This document shows, piece after piece, positions 48,809-59,869 of a stretch of DNA of 64,000 nt. A model generated the notes under the pieces. The model ran no database searches, was not told where the DNA came from, and saw nothing but the letters and a program-made list of their open reading frames with translations. A program made the position numbers and the translations under genes. Location of the stretch: assembly GCA_038363925.1 (NCBI GenBank), contig JAQQWL010000013.1, positions 2,976,001 to 3,040,000 on the forward strand, read 5' to 3'. How positions within the stretch are numbered: position 1 is the stretch's first letter; each line of letters opens with the position of its first letter. The DNA comes from Apiospora phragmitis (taxonomy: Eukaryota; Ascomycota; Sordariomycetes; Amphisphaeriales; Apiosporaceae).

Positions 48809-51800
48809 CTGCTCGGTTTTCTGTGGCTTTCCCTTCCCAACTCGATCGCAGTAGCTAGTAGGGTGTGAAAGTATAAGTTGCAGGGCGTTTAGAACTTTCT
48901 TCGAGAGGCGAGTTGGCGATGTGAAGTCGGAATTAGCAATCGACTGATGATTAAGTTTGGTCTCAGGTTTCGTCTGAAAAGTTCAGCGAGTGTGGTAGGT
49001 CCCCACCCCTACTCACGAGTCAGTGACCAGCTGCGGGCATGCTGCTGCTTTTTACCTGTTGCGCAGCAGTGCGGATGCAAGCGGGAAGTCAAAATGACTG
49101 TGCAAGTAAGATGAAACTGGATTCCTGCGAGCGCAGTGCAACGGTCCCGCATGGGAAATTATGGGTATTCTAGAAGAAAAGAAGCAGCGGCAGAAGGAGC
49201 GGGTATAAGCGAGCGCTGTTTTTCTACGTGTGTAAGTGGGCGAACTCCATTCAGTAATGACATGACACGACCAACCAACCGAGCACGACGAGAAAAACTG
49301 TTGCAGGATATCGTCTGCCTATTTTTACAGGGGTCGAGGCGCAAATTCGTGGGGGGTGGCAGAGGTGGTCTGTAGCGACATAGATGATAGGATGTGGACA
49401 TTTCAGCTCGTTTACGACCAGGGTCAATAATGCCCAATCTGGCTTGCCTTTGACAGGCTTCTTCAGGCAGCGCACTTCAGCTGAAAACGGAACAAGCCCA
49501 ACAAACCCCTTATCTCTTCTCCCTATCGTGGGAATCCAAAGCCAGCTACTACGTTTGAGGTTATATGATCGAATGTTATTTAATCAGCATTTAGGGAGTG
49601 CATTACCTCCCTCAATGCACGTTGAACATGTCTATCCAGGCCAGTGGTTCGGTCGGTAGTGGGCTCTCGATCCCTGCACTCGCTGTGGCTTGGGCTGAAC
49701 AGAATACGACGGTCTCAGGACACGATACTCCGTAGCGATAGACAATTGTATGTTATGTGTTCCGCTTCAAGAGGGCCTTCCTCTTCATGGGCCGATACAA
49801 GCACGACTGTTTCTGTCTTCCACCATGTTGAATTTCCTGTCCACTGCCAGCAGGCCTGTAACAGGGAAGGAGGAATATGCCGAAATTTGAGACCCTGTCT
49901 TGGCGGTGCAGGGCTCGATCTATGGCCCCGGCGCCCCCTGAAGGTTGTAGGAATGGCTAGTCATTCGCCCCTAGCATTTCCGACCCTGGCCTTTTTCGTG
50001 AAATTGCCATGACACGACACAATGCCCATTTGAACATCAGGCCTTACTGACATCACTGCTTGTTTCTGTTGCAGCGCATCCTACCTGGTCATCGCCCATT
50101 TGTCGGAGAAAATATCCTTTTATGGTAAGGCAGCTCGATTAATTTCAGACTTGCCACTCCACTCGGGCCCAAATCACGATAGTGTCGCAGCCCAAAAAGG
50201 AATACAGGCAGGGACTGCCCTGCTAAAAACCCGAAGTCTGGGGTATCGGATTAGTCACTGCCGTCGTTCTTTAGCGGGTGATCAACAGTTTCTTCTTTTG
50301 GCAAGTTGGGCAAACTCCAACGGCTGGGATGGCCCCTGATGCAAACCGCTGCAGCCCGGCTTGCCGGTTTCATTCAGCCAGATGCGACGCTAAAGCCCAA
50401 ATATTGGGAGCGACATGCTGACCGCGTGGGTGCAGCATGAATTACATAGTCGACGATCAATGACTCGGCCATTGCTGTCTGCATATTGATTCGGCTGACG
50501 GAACGAAAGGCAGAACCTCGATCCAAGAAAACCTGGACGCAACAGGCTACTGCTGTCACTCCCTGCATGAGCCACGTCAAATACCGACCCGACCACTACT
50601 AATGTACCTTACCAGTGCTGGAACTCCCACTCCACTTGCAGCGGACAGCGGCATGGGAATTGAGTGGATAGTGCGAACACTGTCTGCAAGCCAAGACCAA
50701 TGAACAACTCGGCCAGTTAAGAAAAACCCTACATCTCAACGCTTATCTCAGCAGTTTCGACAATTGTCACCACTTTATCCATAATGAACGAACATGGGTT
50801 ATTCTCGATTTCGACCGCCTGCAAGCCCAACGTCTTTGAGATGGACAGGAGATCGAGGGGCCTAGTGGCGGGTTCACAAACCAAGCGGCGACTGTCATCG
50901 CTAAACTAGCACCAATGTAACGCGAAAGTACGGGTAAAACTCAGGGCAGAACTCAAGGCACAGGCAAAGCCAAATCCTGCTGCCGTTTGATGCTAGGCAA
51001 CTAAAAGGCCGACCTACGACCAACATTACATTCCCCGCTCCACGCCCCTCCTCGATCCTTCGCTTGCCGTAGCTCAAGCTCGTGCCCCAAAGCCAGTGAT
51101 CTGCACTCATCCAACAAGCAAGAGAGGTGCAGGCCGGCCGCTGCCCACGGTCGTCTGACAGATACTGTATCGTCGATCAGTAATTACGGCTATGTCGGCG
51201 ACACGGACGGCCCGAGATTGTGATTCACCGCTGTTTTGCCAAAGGCCGGGCATCCGGCGTCATCCGGCGTGGACACGTGTGTGATAGACAAACTTCTCGT
51301 TGGTCGTCGCGGCAGTTGCCTGAGGTCCTTATAAGCCATCTCATTTGGGGGAGGGGACGTTAGGCTAGTGAGGGCGACAGGCGACAGGCTCCCTCGTACG
51401 GGTAGTGCTGGCTCGCTTGCATTTCCATATTGGGATGGGCAGATCCTCCTTATCTGTGCCGCAAACCTCATTTCATGCGCACTGCCAACATTTATTTCCG
51501 TGACAGGCCCTCTCACGACTCACGAGCGACTAGTGGAAAGGTGCCTGTCACGCTAGTGTCGGCGGTCCGCCGAAACAGGGGGAACTTGTTTTAGCTTGCG
51601 CAGTGAAGTGCCAGAGATGCGTGAAACGAACGATTCTTCTAAAGACTGCCTCTCCCCCGTGCCTTTTCTGTCGTTGAAGTTGCCAACTCTGCTATCAAAC
51701 CGAGTTTTGCGTTTGGGGAGGAAGCCGGTTCCCTGAATGCCAAGAAACCATCTTATGATACGGCTAGGGCCTTGACGAACGAACGCTTTTTCGGCTTATA

Positions 51801-52305
51801 CCGGTATTGCCTTGAACGAACGATGCATGTCCCTGTCTGGTCCCTTGCAGTTGGAACCCGTGGAAACACGGCTATACCGGAGGCATCGGTGCTATCCCTC
51901 GACTATTTCTGAGACCATACGTGAACTGCCGTCTGCACCAGTATAAGACGAACGAAATGATCGACCCGCCAACATAGTCAAGTGCCGTTTGTGTGTCTAA
52001 TCAGAGCGACATAGCCGGCTGTTGGTCTTTAAATGCCGAAGTGCGCAGAGCCTCTGGCACTGATAGAGGCTGGATACTTGATTAATTAAACGATATCTCC
52101 TACGTAAAATCATTTGTCCGATAATAGAGACCATGTCCTGAAACTAAGACAGATGATATTAATGTAGTGCCACTTGTTATAGTCAAGGATAAGTAATTTA
52201 TACACTTGCCTCAGTACCTAGATAACGATAGAGATATTAGTTATCGCATAGGTCCTTTTCGTACGAAGTTTTTATTTATAAAGTTTATCTTTATAATAGC
52301 TTTTA
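48809..52305. other. Long gene-free stretch
   Basis: About 3.5 kb without any frame I can assign. Base composition is ordinary up to about 52080 and becomes AT-rich as the transposon nest begins. Short frames (such as 49136-49375, 51190-51516) have no motifs. Confidence 0.5.
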
Positions 52306-52354
52306 AGCACCCTAAGCACTTAGCCGTCTTATTATATAAGCAGCTATTTAAATT
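52306..52354 (+). repeat. Left terminal inverted repeat of outer pogo element
   Basis: Matches the reverse complement of 56236-56286. The differences are mostly CC-to-TT and CAC-to-TAT, as RIP would give. Confidence 0.82.
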
Positions 52355-53843
52355 TAATATTAAACTATATTATAACTTAAGTTTATTTTATTTATAATTA
52401 TTTAAAAAAAAATCGGAAAATTATAACTTTAATATAATTAGTAATATTAAAATCGCTTTATTTTCTTTTAATTTATTTTAACGGTTATATTATTAATATT
52501 AGAATAGCAGGAACTAAGGTCTTTTATACTACTCTAAAAAAAAGTGCTACGTACCTACGCGTACGAACCCTTTTTCTATTTCATAAAGAGGGGTATACGA
52601 TGCCCCTCGTAGCTCGTACTAAAGATAGACATGAATAATAGAATATAGTAATACAGCACCACTTGAACCCCTACTTATGCGTACGTACGAAAGCTTATTT
52701 AATAATTAACTTATTATTTTATTTTTAATTAATTAATTAAGCGGTTAAAATATTAAGCTTTTTTTAAACTTATACAATAATAGCCTCTTATAAGTATTAT
52801 TAAGTAAAATATTTTTATTATAAGCTAAGGCTTCGATTTAATATATATATTAAAAACTAAGACGTATAAGTGTTTTTTAAATAAGTGTTTATTATTTATT
52901 AAGTCATTTAAATCTTAAAGGAACTACTTTTTAACCGCGGCCTTACTTATATCTATATAATCGAGAGTTTAAAGGTTTAAAAATATCTCGTAAATAAATT
53001 CCGGTAGCTCGCTACCTGTTAATTATTACTTTAAAAACTAATTCCCGGGCTTAATATTATATTTAAATAAAGTTAACTTTATTTATATTTACATTTAATA
53101 TTAATTAATAACGATAAAGTAAATATTTTTAAACTTTTTATTTTAATATTAAAAAGGGATTTAAATTTAAAAACTATAATATATAAAAAGTATATATTAA
53201 TAAATATAATAATTAAAGTTTATTAATTATCTATTTTATTATAAAATAATTTTATATATAATTACTATAACGTAGTTTACCACTAAATTAACTATATTAT
53301 TAAGTCGGCTATTTTTTTTTATATCTTACCACTTTTATATAAATTAATTTAACCTTAACGCTTTAAATTAATTAAAATTACTTTTTATTTAATTCGCTAC
53401 TTAATTTTTTATTCTTTTTATATATTCGCGTATTATAACCTGTTTCGCCGTAAATATCACAGCGCCTTCTACCGGTCGCCCTCCACTTCGACGAACCCCG
53501 CGTTCCGCATTTATTAGTTACTAAACGCTTCCCTTCTACCTTCTCGTCTTATAGCTTTTAAGATTCTTATATAATAAGGGCTCTTTTAAACTAAACGCGC
53601 GATTTTCTAATTCTTCGGCGCTTAAAAAGTATTAAATTAACCTTTTATAAAATACGTATTTAATCTTTTATAAAAGTTATTTTATACATTATTATATATA
53701 TATTATTCGTTATTTAGTTTATAATACTTAAAATTAATATCGAGGAGCTTTTTTAATAAATAAAACCCTTATTTTTAATAAAAATAAAGTGTTTAATTAT
53801 TTATTAAAAGTTAAATAATATTTAAAGGTTATAAATACTAGCT

Positions 53844-53972
53844 TATTATAATACGTTTAAATTAACTACTACGCTATAAAGTAAAAGCTTTAAAAATAAT
53901 TAAACGATTATTTTTATTTAATTCTACGCCTTAAGTACTACCCCGCGAGGGACTAACCCGCCGATCGTAACA
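53844..53972. repeat. TRIM left terminal repeat
   Basis: 129 bp, ending GATCGTAACA, so this copy keeps the unmutated CA end. It aligns without gaps to 142-270. Confidence 0.85.
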
Positions 53973-54210
53973 CTATGCCCCTTTTTTAAAGGCATGCCCT
54001 TATACTTAAGGCGATAAACTCTTAATAACCGCATAATTTATTTAAGCTCGGTATAGAAAAACCTTAAGGCTTTTATATAAAGAACTAATCTGTACAAGGC
54101 TTTACCTGCTTACTAGCGATCTTGCCTAGGCAGTTAAAGAGAGAGCTCTTATCCGGCAAGTGTAGGAATCGAGCCCACGTCTTTTATTTAATAAGTATAT
54201 CTAGTTATTA

Positions 54211-54340
54211 TATTATAGTACGTTTAGATTAATTACTATATTATAAAACAAAAGCTTTAAAAATAATTAAACGGTTATTTCTATTTAATTATACGCCTTA
54301 AGTACTACCCCCGCTGGGGACTAATTTATAGATCGTAATA
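54211..54340. repeat. TRIM right terminal repeat
   Basis: 130 bp, more RIP-mutated than the left copy (ends GATCGTAATA, with ACTATATTATAAA in place of ACTACGCTATAAA). Confidence 0.85.
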
Positions 54341-56235
54341 TAGCCGTCTTTAAACGCGACGAGCTAAGTATAAACGTTTAAAGATATATATTTAATTTAT
54401 TTATTATTTCGTCTAAGTAATAAAGTATTAAACTAGATGCGTTAAATATAGATTTAATACTATTTTTTATTAAAATAATAAAATACGCGGCTTTAAAAGC
54501 GATAAAAAACTTTAACTTTATAATATAATTTATCGACGCCTTAATAAATAACTTAATTTCTTTCGAATAAATACGCTTTAATAACGAATAAATTATTATA
54601 TTTAATAGTTAAAGTAAGTAAAAAAAGTAAAGAGGTATATTAAGCGTAATAATACCGTTATTTTTATAATATTTTTTAATTCGGCCGAAATATAGCTTTT
54701 ATAACCGTTTAAAATTAAAAGGCGATAAAAGCCTTTCGTCCGCGCTTTAATATATCGAAATATCGAATTTAGTTTAAGCTCGTTTCGTTATCGGTTTAGC
54801 CGTTAAAAATCGGTTTAATTACTTAATCGCCCGGTAGGTCGTATTTATAGAGTCTACGGTCGATAAAGCGTTTAATTTAATACTTACTAACGCGGTCGCC
54901 GCCGCGCGACTTTAAAAAAAATTAGCTATATTTTTTATAATATTAATATTAAGAGGTATCCCTTGAGTATTTAAATTAATTATATAATTACAAAGTATTT
55001 TCTTTTTAATTAGATTTAATTTATATTATAAATATCGGATTTCGCGTCGAGGTTCGATACCGCGAAGTCGGTCGCCTAGAGTAGCTCGAGAAACGTCGTA
55101 CACTTCCGCAGCAGCTCTTTAATTAATTCGATTCGGACCTTCTCGCATCGCTTAAATTATTAAAACGATACGATCTTTTTTCGATTAAATCGGCATTATA
55201 ATTATAAAGATATTATATATTAAAGTTTAATTACGTAAATCGAAAAAAAGAGTGGCCGACTTAATAATATAGTCGACTTAGTAGTAAACCACGTTAGTTA
55301 TTTAAAATAAATAACCGCTATTACTTTAAGTTTTCTAGTTTTATTCGTAATAAATAAATATTGCGTAATTATATTATCGCTAATTTATTATTAATTTATT
55401 TTTTAAATAAATAAACGAATACTTAATTTTAAAAATTTATTTATAAGTTATAAAAATTATCGCAATAGTTTAAAATTTATTATTATATATTAACGCTTTT
55501 TAAAATAATATTATTTATATTTATAAATTTTATAGCGATGATTTATTCGTAATAAGCGGTATTTTAAATAAAAATCTTAATTCGACTAAATTAATAATAT
55601 AATAATTATTATTTAAATTTATAATATTGTTAGTTTTATTTATATTATAAATAAATTAAACGAGAATATCCTTAATAAAATCCTGCTTTAAAATAGAAAA
55701 AAAAAGCTAGATATTCTCTTTGGATATATAATAAACGCGTCGGAAATCTATCGTCGTAACTAATATAGTTTTTAACTTAGGGTGACCGGCGATAAATCTC
55801 TTTACCTAGTGGATTCTAAGGGGCAGGGCGCGCTGGTCTATTTTAAATAGCCGGGCGACGAATAGCCGGAACACGTTATACTTAGGGGTAAAGCCTAGCT
55901 GCGCCTGTCGGATAGCCCAGGTTTTAAGATATTCCTCCTGGGCGAAAGAGAGGGTCCTAGCGGACTCCTTAGACTCGGTCCGGGTCGGTCTGCCCCTAAT
56001 TCTGTCTCGCAAGGTGGCTCGGGGTACCTTAAGTCTTTCAGACGCTGCACGTTCCGACTCGCCAGCTTATACGGCCAAAATGGCACGCTGAATGGCGGAT
56101 TCGGGGGTTAGGATGGGCATAGCTAAAAAGCACGAGAAGTGACGATTTTGGCAGTATCCTCTAATTACTAATGAGGGGGTTGGATACTGACTTATATGCG
56201 AAAAGGGGGTTAGGGGGCTTCGCTTATCGGTAGTC

Positions 56236-56286
56236 AATTTGGGTGGCTGCCTTATGTGGTAGGACAGCTAAGTGGTTAGGGTGCTG
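56236..56286 (-). repeat. Right terminal inverted repeat of outer pogo element
   Basis: Reads CAGCACCCTAACCACTTAGC in reverse complement from 56286. Keeps its C residues, unlike the left repeat. Confidence 0.82.
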
Positions 56287-58083
56287 TAGTTATTATAAAC
56301 TGGAGATAGAGAAAACCCCCTGACTACACTGGTCATAACACGGGGTCAACGGCGCTCCGAGGAATGTGCGCCGCCGTCTTGATTTTGTCCTCCTGGCTAG
56401 ATATCTAAGGAATGCATCAGGCAGCCCCGGACACAGAGGTCCGATTTGCACCTGAGAATATAAGATACAGGGACCTGCTCAGCTTTCGTTTGGGGCCTCT
56501 AGGGGCTTATCATTCGACGTCTCTGGTTGCTTAGATAGTTCTCAACATCATCCTCATCGAGGAAACTAATCAATAATTCACAAAGAGTACAGCTTGCGTT
56601 GGTAGTTACGACTTAGCTGCTATCTGAGTCGGGAATACGTTTTCATGGAGGTTCTAATATCCTCAGTCTCGAGTGTCCCATGTCGAAGCTATCAAGTATC
56701 GCAACTCACCGAGTCTACTGTAGTATACGAGCACCAAAGAGCCAGAGAAGACGCGATCTATCTGGTTGAATCTGCCTCCAGCCGCAGTTTGGATTCCGCA
56801 GCAATGCATAAGCTTAGTATAGATTGAATATGCATGCCAAATAAGAGAACGATCTGGGCCATACTCTATATGAGCGCCCTTGTCCGTTCACAAGACTCGT
56901 AACTTCATTGCAGCAGCAAGGGCAACATTGAATACTTGGGCCTATAGGATTGTATGTCAGCCTTACTACCCATGACCCCGGGCCAGGGGCCACGCATCGA
57001 GATTAACAGGCAGTTATTGCCCAGAAAGGGAAATTGAGAGGAAACGTACGTTATACAGTACAATCAAGTCACGGATTTCGGCGTAGCCATGACTGGCTTC
57101 GCGGGGAGCTAGCTCACCCGCATTCCCGGCTGATGAGGTATGTCCAGGTCGAGCTGAGCAACCCTAAGCACGCCGCTATATCTGACCAAAACGTCCGGCA
57201 CTTCTTGCAATGTTTCAGATGAAATGATGTGATTGGTGAAAGAACGCACAAATGGTATTTACTCGCGCTCGGACACGACCTAGCGTAGCCCCACGCTCTG
57301 GTTTCCCGAAGGCACGCTCGAGCTCCCGAGGCAACGCTATCTTTATTTTGACGACAGTGATAACCTTCTGACTCAGGGAGACCAATACGAAAGTGCATTT
57401 GCCCTAGCGAAACAGCTTTAGGAGACACTTTGCCCTGCAATATCACGATCCAAAGCCCTTGGAATCAGGATGCCCAGCCGTCGTCAAAAATTTATCATAC
57501 ATAGGAATACTGCATGTGCAGGTTTAACTGCCTCCTGTCCAACCGTCTCCAGATACGTTGCAGCTCGGGCTCGGAACTCCTCACCTGCTGACCGAGAGCT
57601 GCAGAGTAGACCTGATGGCGGGTTGCGAGCCACCAATTTGGCATATGCGACCAATGGCGCTTATCCTTTTTGGCATTCGTGCTTTCCGAGGTGCGAACGT
57701 GAGCTCCAAGCCAATCATTACGCCACGGGTACCTCTGCGGCTCGCGGGGCGTCCTTCCTCCCACAACGAGTTCCTAAGGGATACGGCGCTATCCCCGAAC
57801 ACAGCCGTTGACAGCGAAAGAGAGGGTGACCTGCTGTAAATGGCAACGACGATGGCATTAGAGTACTTCATGTGACATGCCTTCCTCGTACTAGCGTAGC
57901 GGGTGCTATCGTTCTGGCAAAACTACGACGACTGTACCCGCCAATCCGTCCAGGTCCTAAACCCCCAGATCATTGACTTGCAACAGGCATAATTCACGGT
58001 GAGGCGAAGCATTGCTTTTTGGGACATTTTACTTTCTTTTGGGGATACTCTGTCTTCTTATCCACGCCATTCTTACACTCACG
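56287..58083. other. Intergenic stretch, no gene seen
   Basis: Normal composition returns immediately after the transposon's TA. Open frames of up to 113 codons have no recognised features. Confidence 0.45.
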
Positions 58084-59651
58084 ATGGTCTCTCTGTTGTC
58101 TCTTGCCAAAGGGCTGCCGCTTCTGGCATCCTGTGTGTCCGCCGCGGCGACTTTGCCAACCATTCCTGTCGATCGGACAACACCAGTCCAGCAACGCATT
58201 GCTGTCAAGGGCCCAAATGGTGAGATTCCCGCCTTCGAAGCTTGGAAACGGCCCAGAAGCGGATGTTAACGGGCAAGCAGCCATGTCCATTGGCTGGAAC
58301 ACGTACGACCCGCCGAGCGAAGTATGTGTACAGTATGGCACGTCGCCCGACGCTTTGAGCTTGCAGCAATGCTCAGGTAGCTCGATGACATACGATACCT
58401 CGAGGACCACTGCGAACGCCGTCACGCTCAGCGGCCTCGCCCCGGCGACCACGTATTACTACAAGGTATCGTCAACCAACTCCACCGTCAAGCACTTCTT
58501 TAGCCCGCGGGCGCCCGGCGACAAGACCCCCTTCGCCGTCAATGCCGTCATCGACCTCGGTGTGTACGGCGTCGACGGGTTCACCATCCAGAACGACATG
58601 AGTAAGCGCGACCTGATCCCGCACATCCAGCCGGCGCTCAACCACACCACCATTGGGCGGCTGGCCACCACCATCGACGACTACGAGTTGGTCCTGCATC
58701 CGGGCGACTTCGCCTATGCCGACGACTGGTATCTGAAACAGAAGAACGCCTTGCACGGCGCCAAGGCCTTCCAGGCCATCCTGGAGAACTTCTACGACCA
58801 GCTGGCCCCCATCGCCGGCCGCAAACCCTACATGGTCGGGCCGGGCAACCACGAGGCGCTCTGTAGCGAGATCCCCGTGCTCAACCGGCTGTGCCCAGGG
58901 GGCAGACCAACTTCACCGACTTCGAAGTGCGCTTCGGCCCCACGATGCCGACGGCCTTCGCGTCGACCTCGGCCGACGAGGCGGCGCGCGTCAACGCCAA
59001 CAAGGCCCGCATGCTGGCCCGTCCGCCGTTTTGGTTCTCGTTCGAGTACGGCATGGTGCACTTCGTCATGCTCAACACGGAGACGGACTTTGCGTCGGCG
59101 CCCGACGAGCCCGGCAGCCACGGGCTCTCGGACCTCCACAGCGGGCCCTTCGGCGCGCCGGGCAGCAGCTGGAGTTCCTCGAGGCGGACCTCGCGTCGGT
59201 CGACCGCGCCGTAACGCCCTGGGTCATCGTCAGCGGGCACCGGCCCTGGTACACGACGGGGAGCGAGCCGTGCAAGCCCTGCCAGGCGGCCTTCGAGCCG
59301 CTGCTGTACAAGTACGGCGTCGACCTCGGCGTCTTCGGCCACGTGCACAACTCGCAGCGCTTCCAGCCCGTCTACGCCGGCCGGCCGGACCCCAACGGCC
59401 TCGCGGACCCGAAGGCGCCCATGTACATCGTCGCCGGCGGCGCAGGAAACATCGAGGGCCTGAGCGGGGTCGGGACGAAGCGGCCGGCGTTCAGCGCGTT
59501 CGCGTACGCCGACGACTTCAGCTACGGCCAGGTCTCGTTCCTGGACGCGAACCGGCTGCGGGTCGACTTCATCCGCTCCGCGACCGGGGAGACGCTGGAT
59601 ACGTCGGTCTTGTACAAGTCGCACACGGAGCGGTTTGTCGTGCAGGCTTGA
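58084..59651 (+). CDS. Secreted purple acid phosphatase, two frame breaks
   Basis: ATG 58084 starts a signal peptide (MVSLLSLAKGLPLLASCVSAAA). Intron 58220-58280 joins GPN-A-MSIGWNTY. The N-terminal fibronectin-like domain (LAPATTYYYKVSS) is followed by the metallophosphatase core: LHPGDFAYADDWY, GPGNHEA, SGHRPWY and FGHVHNSQRFQPV, holding the Asp, Tyr, Asn and His metal ligands of the Fe-Zn/Fe-Mn site. It would release phosphate from organic esters outside the cell. One G is missing at 58898-58902 (LCPGGQTNFTDF expected) and one at 59160-59162 (GAPGQQLEFLEADL expected); both lie in G runs. Otherwise complete, about 500 aa. Confidence 0.87.
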
Positions 59652-59869
59652 TAACAAAGGCTTAATGCGTCACAACATATTCGAAGTAATAATGATTAAG
59701 AATTCTTAGAGATGGAGAGATAGTTAATGCTAACCGATACATATCAAACTAATGAAGCATCTTTCACACGGCCTTTTCCATTGTCGCAGAATCATCGTGG
59801 ATTAGTTTCTTTTTGGCATTTATAGCTTTCGCTATAACTCTTTTCAGTTTGGACGACTTCATTTTCCTT

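Larger units (their letters stand above)
53844..54340. mobile_element. TRIM (terminal-repeat retrotransposon in miniature), 497 bp
   Basis: Two direct terminal repeats of 129 and 130 bp (53844-53972 and 54211-54340, TATTATARTACG...GATCGTAAYA) flank 238 bp with no coding capacity. The 5-bp target duplication is TAGCT (53839-53843) and TAGCC (54341-54345), differing by one RIP-type C/T change. The terminal repeats start TG and end CA before RIP (TGTTA...TAACA). The 129-bp element at 142-270 is a solo terminal repeat of the same family. Inserted in the inner pogo transposase, whose frame rejoins across it. Confidence 0.82.
53380..55196 (-). pseudogene. Fot1-like transposase of the inner element, deleted, RIP-decayed and TRIM-interrupted
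   Basis: From ATG 55196: RAAAEVYDVSRATLGDRLRG (psq-type HTH), NFIINLDTQGIP-like HTH2 remnants, then a jump of more than 100 residues to the last catalytic part KARTKGFYRLLILNGYKSY (DGHGSH region), NNGIITLNIPLYFF (CMPSHSSH region) and LLKRIYSKEIKLFIKASIN. At 54345 the frame is interrupted by the TRIM and resumes at 53838. It ends in a zinc-knuckle relic RRCDIYGETGYNTRIY (CxxCGETGHNxRxC before RIP) at about 53400-53470. Dead copy. Confidence 0.82.
53270..55294 (-). mobile_element. Second Fot1/pogo-like transposon (inner element), internally deleted, hosting a TRIM
   Basis: About 51-bp inverted repeats: left from 53270 (ACGTAGTTTACCACTAA), right in reverse complement from 55294 (ACGTGGTTTACTACTAA). 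TA duplications are at 53268-53269 and 55295-55296. After removing the TRIM the element is about 1.5 kb, shorter than usual. Its insertion cuts the outer transposase in the DDE domain, which rejoins when this element is removed. Confidence 0.88.
52450..56120 (-). pseudogene. Pogo/Fot1-like transposase of the outer element, RIP-decayed and split
   Basis: From ATG 56120: MPILTPESAIQRAIL, RATLRDRIRGRPTRTESKES (HTH_psq end), SFAQEEYLKTWAIRQAQLGF and RLFVARLF (CENP-B-type HTH), RFIAGHPKLKT, then the DDE catalytic domain with stops (FIYNINETNNIINL for the first Asp region; LVELRFLFKIPLITN). At about 55297 the frame is cut by the inner element and resumes at about 53267 with LLYLLIYTFYILQFLNLNPF (the family's LLYLPPHTSHxLQPLDLxxF) and RATGIYLRDIFKPLNSRLYR. 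The stop TAA/TAG codons come from CAA/CAG by RIP. No product possible. Confidence 0.85.
52306..56286 (-). mobile_element. Pogo/Fot1-like Tc1-mariner transposon (outer element), split by an inner one
   Basis: Terminal inverted repeats of about 50 bp: left AGCACCCTAAGCACTTAGCC (52306 on), right end in reverse complement CAGCACCCTAACCACTTAGC (from 56286). Each is flanked by TA (52304-52305 and 56287-56288). Net length is about 1.95 kb after removing the inner element, the usual size for the group. The transposase reads from ATG 56120 on the minus strand. The left side is heavily RIP-mutated, while the rightmost 0.5 kb is nearly unmutated. Confidence 0.88.

Noticed and set aside
47748..48854. 368-codon plus-strand frame
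   Set aside because: Antisense of the second HET gene; Arg/Val/Gly-rich composition without a domain.
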